In this document: piece by piece, positions 25,580 to 39,840 of the stretch | How the letters are laid out: each line of letters opens with the position of its first letter | How positions within the stretch are numbered: position 1 is the stretch's first letter | Assembly: GCA_002914845.1 (NCBI GenBank) | Contig: JXTC01000675.1 | Span: 56,285 to 120,284, forward strand | From: Trema orientale | Taxonomy: Eukaryota > Streptophyta > Magnoliopsida > Rosales > Cannabaceae | Direction: 5' to 3' | Length of the DNA: 64,000 bases | Notes under the pieces: generated by a model | Database searches by the model: none | The model's input: the letters and a program-made list of their open reading frames with translations, nothing else | Told to the model about the DNA's origin: nothing | Translations under genes and position numbers: made by a program

Positions 25580-26035
25580 TAATTTAATAATTATTGTTTG
25601 TCATTTCTTCTCCATTTATTAGTTTATAGTGACAATTTGGTTTTAATCTCGATAGATTTCAAAAATGGTCTGACTATACTACTCTGAACGTTGATATTCG
25701 TATATCATTAGTGATTTTCTACAGTAGTACATATAAAAGTCTCGATAAGTAGGTCTTCGTCGAACTTTTTTTTTTAAATACCAATCACGTCCTCCAGACA
25801 CATGTCTCCAAAGGCCATGTAAAGCTACAGTCTACACTCATAAGAAAAGGTCTTGAATCTTAATCATTTTTTGTTTCCTTTATACTTTTGTCTTTTTGTT
25901 ATAAATTTTCAATTACTTTTGTGGATAAAATATCAACTACTACCTACAAGAATTATCTTTAAATGTTTTTCCTTTCAATCTTTTCTGATTTTTTTTTCTT
26001 TTATCAATAAATAAATATATTTCTAAACCAATTGT

Positions 26036-26487
26036 TTTTCTTTTGAGGAAATTAGATTTTTTATGATAAAAGTTTTAAAAAAATTGAAAAATTCCAGATT
26101 TTGAAATGATTTGAAAAATCCAAGATTTAATTAGAAAAATATTACTTTTAAAAATATTTAGAAAAATATCACTTTTAATTAATTGATGAGATACTTGAGG
26201 TAACCTATTAAAGTACCTAGGTAACATGATTGATTACTTCAAGTAACTAGACTGGTACTCAAAATAACCTAATTGGTTATCTCGAGTATCACTAAAGAAT
26301 ACTAATTTTGAAGAAAAAGTGATATTTTTCTAAATATTTATTAAAAATAATTTTTTTCTAAAAAATGTTTCAAAAGTGATATTTTTCTAAATCAATCCAA
26401 AATTTTTCCACAAAATCAGCTCATCTTAGATTTTTCAATTTTTAACACTATGGCCCTAAATTTTTGTAAGAAGCCCTTTTTTTTTTT
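26036..26487. mobile_element. Foldback MITE-like insertion in unit 1
   Basis: Unit 2 lacks this stretch: its sequence around 50,465-50,475 joins the two flanks directly. The inserted DNA folds back on itself. Outer arms contain AAAATTGAAAAAT-type words near both ends. Inner arms of 50-65 bp contain TATTTAGAAAAATATCACTTT and its complement. The middle (about 26,187-26,290) carries repeated, partly palindromic TTACTTGAGGTAAC-like words. No coding sequence is present. Target duplications are hidden in T-runs, so superfamily is not assigned. Confidence 0.8.
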
Positions 26488-27769
26488 TAGTTCATTTATA
26501 TTTATCTATGCTATTTTTAGTATATACATGTATGGAAGCCTTCTTGTCTTTTTTTTTTTTCAAAAAATAAATAAATAAATAAATAATTACCATTGTTCTC
26601 TGCCCAAAGTTTATATTCATTGTTGTTGTTGTTTTATTTTATTTTACATTTGTAGTTGAAACACTTTACTTCACATTTTTTGACATAATTGTATATAAAT
26701 AAAATGTTTTTTCTTAATTGTGCCATGAATTATTTTAAAATCTATTAAATAATTTGTTTAATTAGGTATTAATAACTTGGGTTTCAATGAATATTGGAAA
26801 AGACAATTTGATTTTTTTAGAAAAGTACTATAATTGAATACTTAATAAGTTAGCTAAAATTTTTACAAGATAATAGCTTGCGTTATCTGCCATAAACAAC
26901 ACATTTAAAGATACATGTACTACAATCATAACTATATTTTTTTTTTAATCCCAATATTAAGTTGCATGCATATACTTATTTGAATATTCTCTGCAATATT
27001 TTTACATTACAAAGAATTTACGTAGGTAACATATACTTTAGTGAATTGGCATATTTTTATTTGAATTATGTTGATATATTAGTTCTAATGTTATCTATTA
27101 CATGGTACCAAAAAACAAGCATAGAGCACCCCAATACTAAAACTAGGAAATATTTATAAAAAATGACAAAAATATCCCATGAGTTGAGGCCAAAGTTCTT
27201 CATGGAACTTTTAATTATGATCGTTTATAACTTATTATTATTATTTACTTTTTTTTCGCTTTTTTATATTTGCACTCATATCTTTTTTCTTCGATTTTCA
27301 GCCTTATTTTTCCAAATGCATAATCGCTACTGAATTCTTGCTTAAAGGAATTTTACACGCGAAATCCCTTATTTCAATTAGTTATAATGTTGTTTAAACT
27401 GTAATAAAGATTGGTATTACTTAGATTATTAATATATTATGTAACTAAGTAATGTAGTGAGTTTTTTTTCTAAGAAGAGATTGACTATGAAGAACACATG
27501 TTGATGGTAATAGAAAACTTAGAGAAATAAGATAGCAATATTTCAATTGTATGGTTATCATAAAACATTTAAATTGATAATGCATACGCTAAAGTTGTAC
27601 TAAAACTATAATTCAGGGATCATTCATGAGATTTATTTTCTTTTATATTTTTTAGATTGAATGCAAGAAACAGAAAAAATTCATATATCTAAATTCATCG
27701 TGATAGTCCAAATTAAAATAAAAATAAAAAACAAAAAAAGAGAGATAAATTGATTTTATGCGGTAAATT

Positions 27770-28070
27770 TTGAAAAATGAAAAAATCTAGATTTATTTTT
27801 GAAAATCACTTTTAAAAGTATGTGAAAAAATACTACTTTTTACCCTTTGAGCGTTATTTAAGGTAATCAGTCGTGCTACCTGAGGTTACCAATTAGGTAA
27901 CTCGACTCACTACCTCGAGTATCTTTGAAAATTTTCAATTTTGAAGATGTAAGTCATACTTTTTTTGCATAAATTTCAAATTTTGTATTTTTCAAAATAA
28001 ACTTTTAAAATGGTATTCTTTAAATAAATTTGAGATTTTTCAAAAACTCTAGCACATTTGGATTTTGGGC
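27770..28070. repeat. Related foldback sequence, unit 1 copy
   Basis: This stretch has the same style of core as the insertion at 26,036-26,487, with TACCTGAGGTTACC, GGTAACTCGA and TACCTCGAGTA words between AT-rich arms that end in CTTTTAAAAG or AAACTTTTAAAATGG words. It is also present in unit 2 (52,030-52,325), so this copy predates the tandem duplication. Confidence 0.55.
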
Positions 28071-28320
28071 ATGTATTTCCATAAAAATCTTAAAACAAAG
28101 TATTCATCGTGATAGTGTTACAACATAACTAAAGCTTTTGGAAAAACAGCATCCAGAAAAGAAAATAATGTGGCTTGCACTAAAGAAGAAATGAGCATCG
28201 AATGTGCCTAAAATCATCAATCAAAGCCATAAGAAATTGAATTAATATAATATTACCATGACATCAAATAATTAAGCATATTTCTCATACTACCATTGAG
28301 GTTCACATAAAGTAAATTTT

Positions 28321-28400
28321 GATTTTAAAAAAAAGCTATTTGAGAATGAAATTAAAATTTTGATTTTAAAGAAAAGCTATTTGAGAATGAAATTAACTTA
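28321..28400. repeat. Local tandem duplication, 41 bp x 2, at the unit boundary
   Basis: The block starting GATTTTAAA and ending GAATGAAATTAA is present twice (from 28,321 and 28,362). The matching end of unit 2 (about 52,598-52,630) has one copy. It lies within 30-100 bp of the unit 1/unit 2 junction. Confidence 0.85.
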
Positions 28401-29462
28401 CAGTTTGATGTAAATTATTTAATGTATAATGAAAATCCTCTGTTCCAAATCTATCACCACTTTCTAGAAGGCAATAAAAATAATCAAGGATACATAATAA
28501 ACTGGCTACAAAAAAATAGTACATATCATCAGACAAATTGGACTTCCATTTCAACTACAAATAACTAAAAATGACATACAGCCTTAGCAAACTCAAACAA
28601 AAAAAAACAAAACAAAGCTTTGAAAAATGTATAGAATAGAATAAGTCCAAAATGGGTTTGGAAGATGACACTCAAAATAGTGCATCAACAATTCTGGCTT
28701 CCTTAGATAGGGACCAAAAAGCAAACAATGAATTGAGGAAAACAAATGCCGGAATATTCTCGAAAAATCCATAACCTAAAACTATTTAAAAAATTAGTGT
28801 CTTAAAGTATAAACAAACTTAATTAGCAAAGAACCACCTTCAAATAGGAAAGACAACAATAGAATAAAGTTCGTAGCAGATAATAGCCGTCCCTCAAGAT
28901 GCAGGAAAATCATTATTTTTTCTAAAAATACGAGTCAATCTAACATTCAGGTTGAAAAATAAGAAGACAAAAGGGAAGGGGGATATCTGTTGGAATGCAG
29001 CTATACTACAAAAGTATACCTCATTTCTAACCAAAATTATTTGCAAGCCTGATTTTATTTTACAGTCTACTAAAGTAGAAATACCACTTAAGAGATTAGC
29101 AATATATATATGCCAAAACATAACCACAAACCTAAATTGACCATAACTACTAATTGGCATCCTTAATACTAGTTAAGCTACTTAACAAAATACCATAGAA
29201 CACTACCACCAAACAAAAAAAAAAAAATTAAGAAAAAAGGTTCTACTGTGAAAATAATTCAAGAGATGGTACTACCATAACATATATTACACACAAGCAA
29301 ACCTCTTACACAACATAACTCAAATTTGGAAGAAGGTGACAACACTTTACATAAAACAAAAAACAAAAACCAATATAACATCTAACTTTGGGGCTTGAGC
29401 TATAAATGGTGCTAGTCAAAATAATGCAACAATAATCTTATTATAGCCTTTTTGAGAATAGC

Positions 29463-29558
29463 ACTCAAGTAAACAATTAATCGAAGATAACTAAAAGTAA
29501 ACATAAAAGTACTCAAGTAAACAATTAATCGAAGATAAATAAAAGTAAACATAAAAGT
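29463..29558. repeat. Local tandem duplication, 48 bp x 2
   Basis: Two head-to-tail copies start at 29,463 and 29,511 with ACTCAAGTAAACAATTAATC. Unit 1 has one copy at about 6,961, so this arose in unit 2 after the large duplication. Confidence 0.9.
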
Positions 29559-32500
29559 TAAAATATAAGCCATCACCTGAGAAAAAACACCAAATTAGTT
29601 TTGAAAAATACAGGCAAAACTCATTGACAAAGAATAACCATTAACTTAAATAGGAAAGACGATATTAAAGTTTGCACCTGATGGCAACCATTCCCTTGAG
29701 ATAAATGAAGAATAATCATTCTTCGATAGAACAACTTTATCGATCGAGCAAGTCAACAATAAAGAGGGGAAAAAGTGCAACTTGTACACGAGAAAATAAG
29801 AAAATATATCTTTCTAATCCTTCATCACAAACCTAGGTTGAATCTAATTATTGGTTGGCATAGAATGACCTTAATTCGAGAAATTTATTAGTACAATGGG
29901 GAACATTACCTGCAAATAAAAGGGACGTTGCAATACAAAATCTTGAAGCAGCTTGATAATTAGCCACACCCAAACAGCTATTACACATAATCATACCTAT
30001 ACACAAACAAAAACTCATATTGAGAAAGAAGGCAATTCTGGAAAAGCCAAACAGGAAACAACAAAGAAGCTAAGCAAGATCCACCGCTTTGCATTGCAAG
30101 TCACAAACAAACAAGTTCGTTTCTAAAACTTGTATGGAAGCCAAAAGAAAAAAATAGTACCTATACTATTAGAAGCGCTCCTAAAACATGTATGCACAGA
30201 AAGTCAATAAAATTAACACAATTTTGAGAGTATAATAATTGACAGGATTGACAAAAGCTGGATTTTCCATTTAGAAAGATATTATTTATAAAGACAAAAA
30301 AATCTACCAGCATCCAAGCTAGTGCAACTAGCTAAACTAAAAATGAGCTGATGTGCAACCTAGAGACGAATAAAACATTATGCCAATTAATGGTGCAAGA
30401 TAATGGAAAAAGAAAATGGAAAAAAAAAGTCAGTGTTCATAATGTGGGAAAAATATATTCCCTGTCATTTCCACGGTCATCATAAGTCAAAAACACATTT
30501 ATTTAAAAGACGATTGGATACACCTCCCTCCAAGAATAGCACTACTCCAAAATCTTTCAACCAATATTAAACTGCAAATAAAATAATTCAAAGAGCTAGT
30601 ACAATTACATGAACACTTTAATAAACAAGTAAACGATTAAAAAATATACAACTTGAAAATTCACACTGACTATATACCCCTAAAAAGTATAGGCAACTTT
30701 CTTCACTTTACCATCCATATATTCTTCATTCTAGCATCCATATATAGGTATCCATTACAATGACCTAGTAAACATAATTCCTAGGAAAAAAATGATCAAA
30801 ATTCATCGTTATCCAAAAAAACTCAAAAACCAAATATGGGGCCTGTACTCATACGAAACTAACAGATTATGAACAACAATCATCAAGATAAAATCAATTC
30901 GTATATCTAACCAAACATAAACAACGAAACTTATTGTTTTATAGCCAAAGGACTTCTTACTAAATTCCAAATCAAAGACTTTCAATAGGAAACTCCAATA
31001 GCTTTACCTAATACAATGAGTTGCATGACGTATAGCCTATAATATTCCCAATAATTTATAAAAGATAGTACTAGTTATCATGGGTTCGAGCAATAAAATA
31101 TTACATCTGTTACTTAGAATAATGCACTAACCATCCAATCTCGGCCTCCTGAAAACAAGACCTACGCAATCAATAAATCAGGAAGAGTAAGACCATTATA
31201 AACCGAGAGATTAAAATACAAACCATAAACTGGGACTAATTATTAAAATACAAACCACAAACTGAGACTAATTACAACCATCAAATAAGTTTCTCAGAAT
31301 TACAGACAAAACTTAGCAAAGACCCCAAATAGAAACCCAAAAAAAAAAAAAAAAAGCGAGAATGAGCAAGATATTTGTGCTAATCATTCACCAGAAACCT
31401 AGATTGAACCTAACTACTGGCTGGCATCCTCAATTCCAATTGTACTATTTATCGATACAATACGGAATAATCTTACAATCTTCTTTACAAACCTCAGTAT
31501 TTGATATTTCTCAAAATATAGCTGAGAAATGCAATAGGTAATATTGCACGAATTAACACAACTTCTAGAACCTAACTACTAGTCTGCATCATCACTTTCA
31601 GTTGTGATATTTACTGGTACAACATGGAATAATCTTACAATCTACTTTACAAATCTCAGTATTTGATATTTCTAATATTATTTCTCAAAATATAACTGAA
31701 AAATACAATAGATAAAATTGCATGCACTAACACAAATTTAGTAAAGATGGGGAAAATGCAACTAGTATACATCTAAGACCAGCTAACTAGATTATTAGTA
31801 AGGCTGACATTATTCACTGCACAAGAGAAAATGGGCAAATATATCTGCCTACTCCATCACAAACCTAGGTTGAACAGAACTATTAGTTGGCATAGAGTGA
31901 CCTCAAGTTGTGAAAGTTATTACTATAGTCAGGAACAAGACCTGCAATGAAAGGGACATTGTAATACCAAAAACAACTTGAAGGGACTTAGTAATTAGCG
32001 AACACCTAACAGCTATTACATAAAAACAAACATGCTATAGAACATGAAGTCAATTTCAAAACGAAGGTGCTTCTGCAAAAACTAAACAAGAAAAAATAAA
32101 AAAAGCCAAAAGCCAAATCCAACACTTTACTGGATTTCAGTGATGAAAGCCATATACCGTGCCGGTTATAAACAAAAATAGAAACTAGAAGTGCGCATGG
32201 AGGACAAATTACCTACAACACATAGACGTGGCAAAAGCAAGATTTTTCTTTGAGAAAGAGATTGTTTACGAAGGCAAAAAACACCTTCCAGCTTCCAAGC
32301 TAGTGTAAGAAGCTAAATTGAAAAATAAGCTGACATGCCACCTACGGATGAATAAAACATGATGCCATTTAATGATCCAAGACTTAAAAAAATAAATAAA
32401 TAAGCCAAAGTTTACAAAATATCATAGGAAAAGATAATTCATGTCAGTTCCATAATCATTGTAACTTAAAAAATGAGTTATTTACAGGACGAATGGAAAC

Positions 32501-34078
32501 ACATCCCTCTGACAATAGAGCACTACACCAAAAACTTATTAAGCAAAATGGAATTGCAACTGAATAATTCAAATAGCTAGTACTATTTCATAAACACTTT
32601 TGTAAGCAAGTGAACAATTAATAAAAAATCTGCAGCAGGAAAAGTATAGGCAACCTTCTTCATTCTGCCATCAACCAGTATCCACTCTAATGACCACTAA
32701 ACATAGTTTTAAGTAAAATAATTTATGAAAATTAGCTGTTATGCAAACCCCTGCAAAACCAAATATAGGCTTGTACTCGCACAAAACTCCATAAAAGGAT
32801 CCTGAAAAGTCAAGACAAGTATGACAAGATATCCTTAAAAAAAGGCTAAATCACAAAAGCTAAATAGTAGCAGCAGTGAAAATTTAGTCAATAAAATAAA
32901 AATCCTGGGAAAAAGAGAATGCAATTCAATCAATAAAATAAATACCTTGGTAAAAAGAGAATGCAGCCCTAATGAACGAAATGAGAAGTTCTTTGCTTTA
33001 GCACAACCTATAGTAATGTGAAACCCTGTGAAAGTAGCAACTTGAATACCAAAATGTACTAACTGGAAAGAATATCCGAGCATAATAAACCACTAATAGG
33101 CTAGTAGGAAAAGGATACGTCAAAGTTGGACATTACATCAAATACATACCATTGACCAAATGTTAAACACAGAAAGCCTAAGGTTGTGTAAGCCACATGG
33201 ATTAGTGACAAAGAATGTTATTTAAAGTACAACAGCTATAAAAATATTGACAAACAAAAAAATAATAACAATAAATAGAAAAAAGAATAATAATAATTAT
33301 TATATTAAATAAATAAATAAACTAAATTTTTTTTTTTAAAAAGAATACTTACATGTGTAACCTCTACTGAACCTCAGAAAGAAGTTGTCTAGAGAGTAGA
33401 TTTTACCATTTAGGCAAAGAGTACTATTAAAATTTTTATGAACATTAACAATCTTCAACCAAACTGATTAAACTATATGCATTACTTTATCATATTCTAG
33501 GCAAAAAGGCATCGAACCAAAACCTCTTAAATTACATGTCCTGACTACATACTAAAACCATGTAGAAATGGCAGCAATAATCTTGTCTAAGATAGAAGCT
33601 ACACGTGATTATACTACAATGAGACTCAAGCATATGCTTCTAGGATAACTCAAGAATTAAAACAACCTAAAATTGAATTTAAGGATATCCATAAAGATCC
33701 AAAATATAAATATATCATCACCAAATGAAGTAGAAAGTGAGAAAAAACTAGAAGTTAAAATATAACTTCACCTTTCAATTCATTCTTACTTGAGATAGAA
33801 TTAAACTTCATGATAACATTATCTTGAAGCTAACAAGTTACAACAACTTGAAAGTAACAAAATCACCATACAAAGATCACTATAATGATCATGGGTTGTT
33901 CAAAATTACAAAAATAGGTACATCTATAATTAATCAAGAGCTCCTCCCTTTCTAATCGAAAAAAAGAAAAACTCGACTTTAACATTTCATTCAGGCTCAT
34001 GTGCAACAAAATTTACTTGAGTACAACAAATGACTAAAGAACCCAAACAAGAACCTTACCGCTCCTATTATTAGGCCC

Positions 34079-34339
34079 TGACAGAATCCAAGAATATAAT
34101 TCCTCTCTATTATCATTCGGTACAACACTATACATATATATAAATAACTCTCTAGATTATTCTTACATAATAATATTTAATTAGCTAGGTATACAACTAG
34201 GTCACACATGTGATTGCCAATATTTTTGCTCATGCTTAGTGCATATGGCATAAATATAATTCTTTTGCCCATGCTAAGTGCACATGTATGCACATGCTGA
34301 GATTATACCATGTGAGATGCCAATACACTTCTCTCGACA
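34079..34339 (-). repeat. 3' LTR of the minus-strand copia fossil (261 bp)
   Basis: Read on the minus strand it starts TGTCGAGAG and ends CTGTCA, and the purine tract lies directly before it (34,340-34,353). The left flank GGCCC matches unit 1 up to 12,957. The repeat contains an internal pair of similar blocks around TGCCCATGCTAAGTGCA / GCTCATGCTTAGTGCA (plus-strand reading). Confidence 0.88.
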
Positions 34340-37300
34340 CTCCCCCTTAAGCTGGTGAGTGGATATTGTCCATTCGTAACTCAGTAATAATAGATTGAAA
34401 TGTAGACCCACTTAAGCTTTTAGTTAACACATCCATAAGTTGCCTATCACTAGACACAAATGGTGTACAGATTAATCTTTTTTCCAACTTCTCCTTTATG
34501 AAGTGTCTATCTACCCCTCTATATGCTTAGTACGGTCATGTTGCACAGGATTGTGTGCAATATTTATTGCTGACTTGTTATCACAGTATAGCTTCATCGG
34601 TCTTTCTCAAGTTATGTTCAAATCTTTCAAGATTATCTTTATCCATAAGAGTTTGCACAATCGCCATTGCTCTGAACTCAACTTCTATACTTGATCTTGC
34701 AACTACATTTTGTTTCTTGCTTCTCCAAGTCATAAGATTGCCTCCAAGGAAAGTGCAATAGCCCGAGGTTAATCTTCTGTCGTCTATTAATCCAGCATAG
34801 TTCGCATCAGTGTAAGCCTCCAGAGTTAGCTCCTCACCTCTTTTGAACAACACTTCTTTCCCTAGAGTAACTTTCAAGTATTGTAAGATTTGATGAGCAG
34901 GTTGAATGTGAACTTCTTTTGATTTATGCATGTACTGACTCACTACTCCTACAGTATAGGCTATATTTGGTCTGGTATGAGATAAGTAGATTAGTTTGCC
35001 AACTAACCTTTGATAAGACTTCCTATCTACTATTGCGTCTTCAGGTGCTTCACTTAGCTTGTGATTATGTTCAATAGGAGTCTCTACAGATTTATACCCC
35101 AATTTCCCAGCTTCGGCCAACAAATCTAACACATAACTTTTGTTGAGATATAAAAATCTCGTCTTGAGAATGAGCAACTTTAATGCCGAAAAAGTACTTC
35201 AACCTTCCAAGTTCCTTAATCTCAAACTTTTGCAACAGACATTTTCTTAGACTTTCCATACCTTCAAGGTCATCTCCTGTTATCACAATATCATCCACAT
35301 AGACTAGCAGAGCAGCGACGTCTCTTTATACTGAATATTTAGCAAACAATTTATGGTTACCTTGACTTTACTTGTAGCCGATATCTTTCATAACTTAAGC
35401 AAACCTACCAAACCAAGCCTTAGGAGATTGTCTCAGGCCGTACAAAGCTTTCTTCAGTTTGCATACCAGATTCTTCTCTGACTCGAATCTCGGTGGAATC
35501 TTCATATAGATTTCTTCAGTAAGGTCTACATTTAAGAAAGCATTTTTGACATTAAACTGTTGTATATTCCATCTCTAGTTGGCTGCCAAAGATAAAAATA
35601 TTCTCATAGTATTCATCTTAGCAACAAGAGCAAAAGATTCGAGATAATCTACTCCAAAGATTTGGGTATAGCCTTTAGCTAATAACCTTGCCTTGTACCT
35701 TTTGAGAAATCTATCTGCATTATATTTTACAGTAAACACCCATTTACATCCTACAAGCTTCTTTCCTCTAAGTAGTTCCACTAAGTCCCGTGTCTTTTTT
35801 TTTTACAAGCACACCCATTTCATCCTTCATAGCCTTTTTCCATTCTTTACTCTCCAATGTTTTAGAGACAGTTTTTAGGATAGTAATAGTATTTAAATGG
35901 GTAAGAAAGTCTTATGACTCTTCGATAATTTCTTATAGGATACAAAATGGGATAATAGATACTTTGAGTGCTGAGTACATTTTCTAATACCTTTACTAAT
36001 AGCAATAAGAAGATCATCATCATTAACAACTGGTACATAACTCACATTAGTTTCAAGGTCAGGAATTACCTCATCATTATTAGTATCGGGGTTGGGTTCT
36101 GGATCTAGCACTTGCATCGGTTAAACAATAGGATTTCTCTTCCTTGAGTATACTTGCAATGGACGGATAGCACTCTAAATTTGTTATCCATCTCTATTGG
36201 ATTAGGAAGAGCAGATGACTCATTTATTGGTGTATGCAAGGATGGAAAAGGTAAAGGATCAAGTAAAGACCAATCTGAATCCTTATCTTCCATGAATGAT
36301 GGTTCCCCTTGCAAATAAGGATTAGGAAAGTAGTTTTCATTTTCAACAAATGTAACATCTGCAGATAAAAAAAAAAAATTTCGTTGTTGGATGATAACAT
36401 TTATACCCTTTCTGTGTAGATGAATATCCAACAGAAACATATTTAAGAGCCATAAGGCCAAGTTTCCCCCGGTTATTGGAATGAATATGGATAAATAATA
36501 CACAGCCAAAAATTCTCGGAGTAAAATGATTTGTCGTTTTGAAGTTAGGAAAGAATTTTGGAAATAGTTGCATCGGATTATTGTAATCAAGGACTCAAGA
36601 GGGTGGTAGCCTATTAATCAAATGTGTAGCAGTCAAATAACTTCTCCCCAATAATTTTTTGGAAGTTTTTTTTGGAAAAGAAGGGTTGGGGTTACATCTA
36701 AAAGGTGACCATTTTTTCGTTCAGCTACCCCATTTTGTTATGGTGTGTTGACATAAGAAGACTCATGAATCACTCCTTTGGCTGAAAAAAATGGTGACAA
36801 TATTTGATTAAAATAATCTAGAGCATTATCAGACTGAACCCGTTTTATATCTACTCCAAATTAGTTTTTAACCATTTGAAAAAAATTCTAAAATGTAGAA
36901 CTCATCTGATTTCTATTTTAGGAGATAAACCCATATTACTCAAGTGCAATCGTCATTAAAAGAAATAAACAAATAAGCCTAGAAATATTTTGGACTAGAG
37001 AAGGCCCCCAAATATCATTATGGATAAGAGCAAAAGGGAATGTCATTCTTGTATTACTGATTGGAGAAGAAGTTCGTTTATATTTAGGAAGTTTGTAAAA
37101 CCTCACAATGAAGCATACTTGACTCCAGTTCCTTAAACAAACAAAGAAACATAAACTTCAGAGTACTAAAAGACGGATGACTAAGATGAAAATGATGTAA
37201 CCAAATCTGATTTTAATTTGAAAGAGACAATTTAGAGAATAAAGACAACGGAATCTGAGTCTTAGTGCTATTTTGTCCACCAGGTTTCTCAAGGACATAG

Positions 37301-37739
37301 AGCCTATTCTTTGCCGTAGTAAGTCCAATCATCCTCCCTATTCCCTAGTCTTGAATTTGACAAAGTGTATAAGAAAAGGTTACCACACAGTCCAAAATTT
37401 TTGGAAGTTTGTGAACTGAAACAAGATTAGTTGATAGCTTTATTGAGTAAAAATTCAGAAATCACACAACATAATTTCACCATACCAAATTTAGGGCATG
37501 GGAGCTTATTAATTTAAGTTCGACCCATTCAAGGTTATAAAAATAACCTCTTAATTACAATCCTTTGGTATAAAAGAAAACCCTTTGATTCCAATTATGA
37601 TGACGTCTATTTACTTATGTAATTTGGGAGAAGTTTGGGTGATTTTGGATTGCAGCTGTACTCAATTGAAATAACTAAATTGTCTACATACCCCATTGTG
37701 AGGATCAAGCCACTTGTAGTTATAAGAATTTTGAACTGA

Positions 37740-37960
37740 AAATTAGAAAATTCTGGTGAATGACTCTGTACAGGAATTTATGGCAATTTTTAAGAATTTA
37801 TGAAATTCCGGTAAATGACCATATCGCGGAATTGAGAGAATTTTAGATGTTGGCAAATTCCTAGGTAAATAACATTTGTTGGAATTATAAGATTTGTGTT
37901 TGGAGTTGGAGGTGAATGACTTTCTTGAAATTTTGAGAAAGTTCAAATTAACTTGAAATT
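37740..37960. repeat. Short diverged repeats with GGTRAATGAC words
   Basis: Inside the nested element a block of roughly 60-70 bp with GAATTT, then GGTGAATGAC or GGTAAATRAC, recurs three or four times. The minus-strand open frame at 37,743-37,946 follows from this repetition and has no recognised domain. Confidence 0.5.
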
Positions 37961-39618
37961 TGTGACTGCGCTTAGATTTTGACGGCTAAGTTGCCTACGT
38001 ATCCTTTAGAGGAATCAAGTCAACGTAGTTCATTGCTAAGTTTTTTTGCGGTTGCAAAAATTTTGAAATAAAAGACCTCACCTGGATATATATATATATA
38101 TATTTTTTAGGACAGTTATAATCCAAAAATCTATAATTGGTATTACTACGTTTGTCACAATAATAAATAATATGAATTATATCTTTTGGTCATTTGATGG
38201 GCCTATAATCCGATTAATAATAAGCCTACAATCCGATTAATAGTAAAAGGAGGCTTTACTGCAAAATGGATCATCTGTTATGGACTTAATTATTTGAACC
38301 CAACTTAAACATTGAATTCTTTTGGGGTTAATACAATCCAGAGATTTTAAAAGATTCAATCAGTTTGTTATGGATTCAAACTTCAATCATCAATTAATTT
38401 TGGGAGATAGTTTTTATTCTTTATTTGTTTTGAAACTTTATTTGGATTAAAATCTAGATTAGAAGTAGAGTTCAAATATGATTTCTGGTCTATATAAGCC
38501 AGACTTAACTCGGAGAATTTACTCGATAAACTGAAAAAAGTAATATGTCCTCAAGCAGTGTCAAGAATTCTGTTGTAGCGTATAGCTATTTTAATTCTCT
38601 TCTGCTTTTTAGGTAGATGTCCCTTTAAGATCAAACTCACAATGAATTTCTATTTGATATTCCCTCAAAAGTCATCAAGTGTTTAGATTGGATTGGACCT
38701 CTCAGTCTCAATCTCTCCAGAGAAGATTACGTAATGTTCCAATAAGGTGAACGAATTGTTCCTCATCATGTATGAATTCTGCATGTGAAAACATATCTTC
38801 ACTGTTGTTTTTTTTATTCGTACTTTCCATGCTTTTGCAGTAGGTTGAGAAGTATTTTTGGGCAACTCAATTTGTGGAGAGAGGAAAAGGACAAGTTCGG
38901 ACCATTTGTTTTGAGTACTAAATCATCTTCTTCTTTTTTTGTTTGGTAAGTAATACTGTTTCATTCCATATATATATATAACGTTACTTTATGAAACAAA
39001 CTCAAACTCTTTTACTTGGCTTGTTTGGTTTTGGCATCAACTGGAAGTCTTCTTTAAGGGAAAGCACCATCACATAAGCCATCATGCACTAATATTGGTC
39101 CATAATGTATTAATGACTTGTTTGTCGTATCTTTTTCCAAAACAAAAAAATGATAAACTCTATTGATGGCCTCCTCTTTGTAACAGAACCTATCATTTTG
39201 TAGGAGTCATTTTTTTTCACTTTTTATGCTTGCTTATGTTTGTCAAACAGATATAACAGTAAGCTTTGTTTACGTAATTAAACTAATTAAAAAAAATTGA
39301 AGATAATTCCAAGACCCCAGATGATAATATATGTACGTATATTTGAATTTCTTTTATCAAAACAACAGAAACTAAGATTTGATCTTACCGATCTCGTTGT
39401 TTATTTTACTTTTTAAAATTCAAATACGTATATATCACTTTTTTAAAAAATAATAATAATAATAGCATAACGACAAAAAAAATAGAGAAAATTTGATTTT
39501 CCCTTGGCTCTGCTTCTCACATTTAACCTTGACGGCTTATAAAGCCTAGGTTGTAGTGAAACCAAAGGAAAATTTTTTTTGTCATGGAAACGCTGACGAA
39601 CAACTTTGATTTTTCTTT

Positions 39619-39840
39619 GATTAAGACTAGATCATTATCGGCGGCCTAGGTCGTGAGACCTCGACGGCCCTGTCATGCCTAGATCGTAGTAAGAATCAAG
39701 AAAAATAAAGAAGAGAATTTTGGAGAAAATACGAAAGAATGAGTTTAATTTGCCTTGATTAGAACTAGATCATTATCGGCGGCCTAAGTCGTAAGACTTC
39801 GACGGCCCTGTCATGCCTAAATCATAATAAAAATCAAAAT
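39619..39840. repeat. Tandem repeat, 138-bp period, with GGCC palindromes
   Basis: The block beginning GATTARRACTAGATCATTA and containing GGCCTAGGTCGTGAGACC (first copy) is present at 39,619 and again at 39,757. A more degenerate fragment (GACGGCTTATAAAGCCTAGG) lies just before, near 39,531. Each copy holds small inverted repeats. It is much richer in G and C than its surroundings. Confidence 0.85.

Larger units (their letters stand above)
5932..28425. repeat. Tandem segmental duplication, unit 1 (22.5 kb)
   Basis: The unit begins near 5,932 and ends near 28,425, where the next copy starts directly. Collinear matches to unit 2 include 5,932-7,592 with 28,426-30,119, 10,020-12,957 with 31,115-34,078, 16,318-20,060 with 42,035-45,150, and 20,060-28,420 with 45,150-52,659. 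Identity is roughly 85-90% by eye. The order is an array of minus-strand T-rich modules, then a less repetitive part with a duplicated promoter-like site, then about 4 kb of AT-rich flank. The flank holds two insertions absent from unit 2. Confidence 0.9.
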
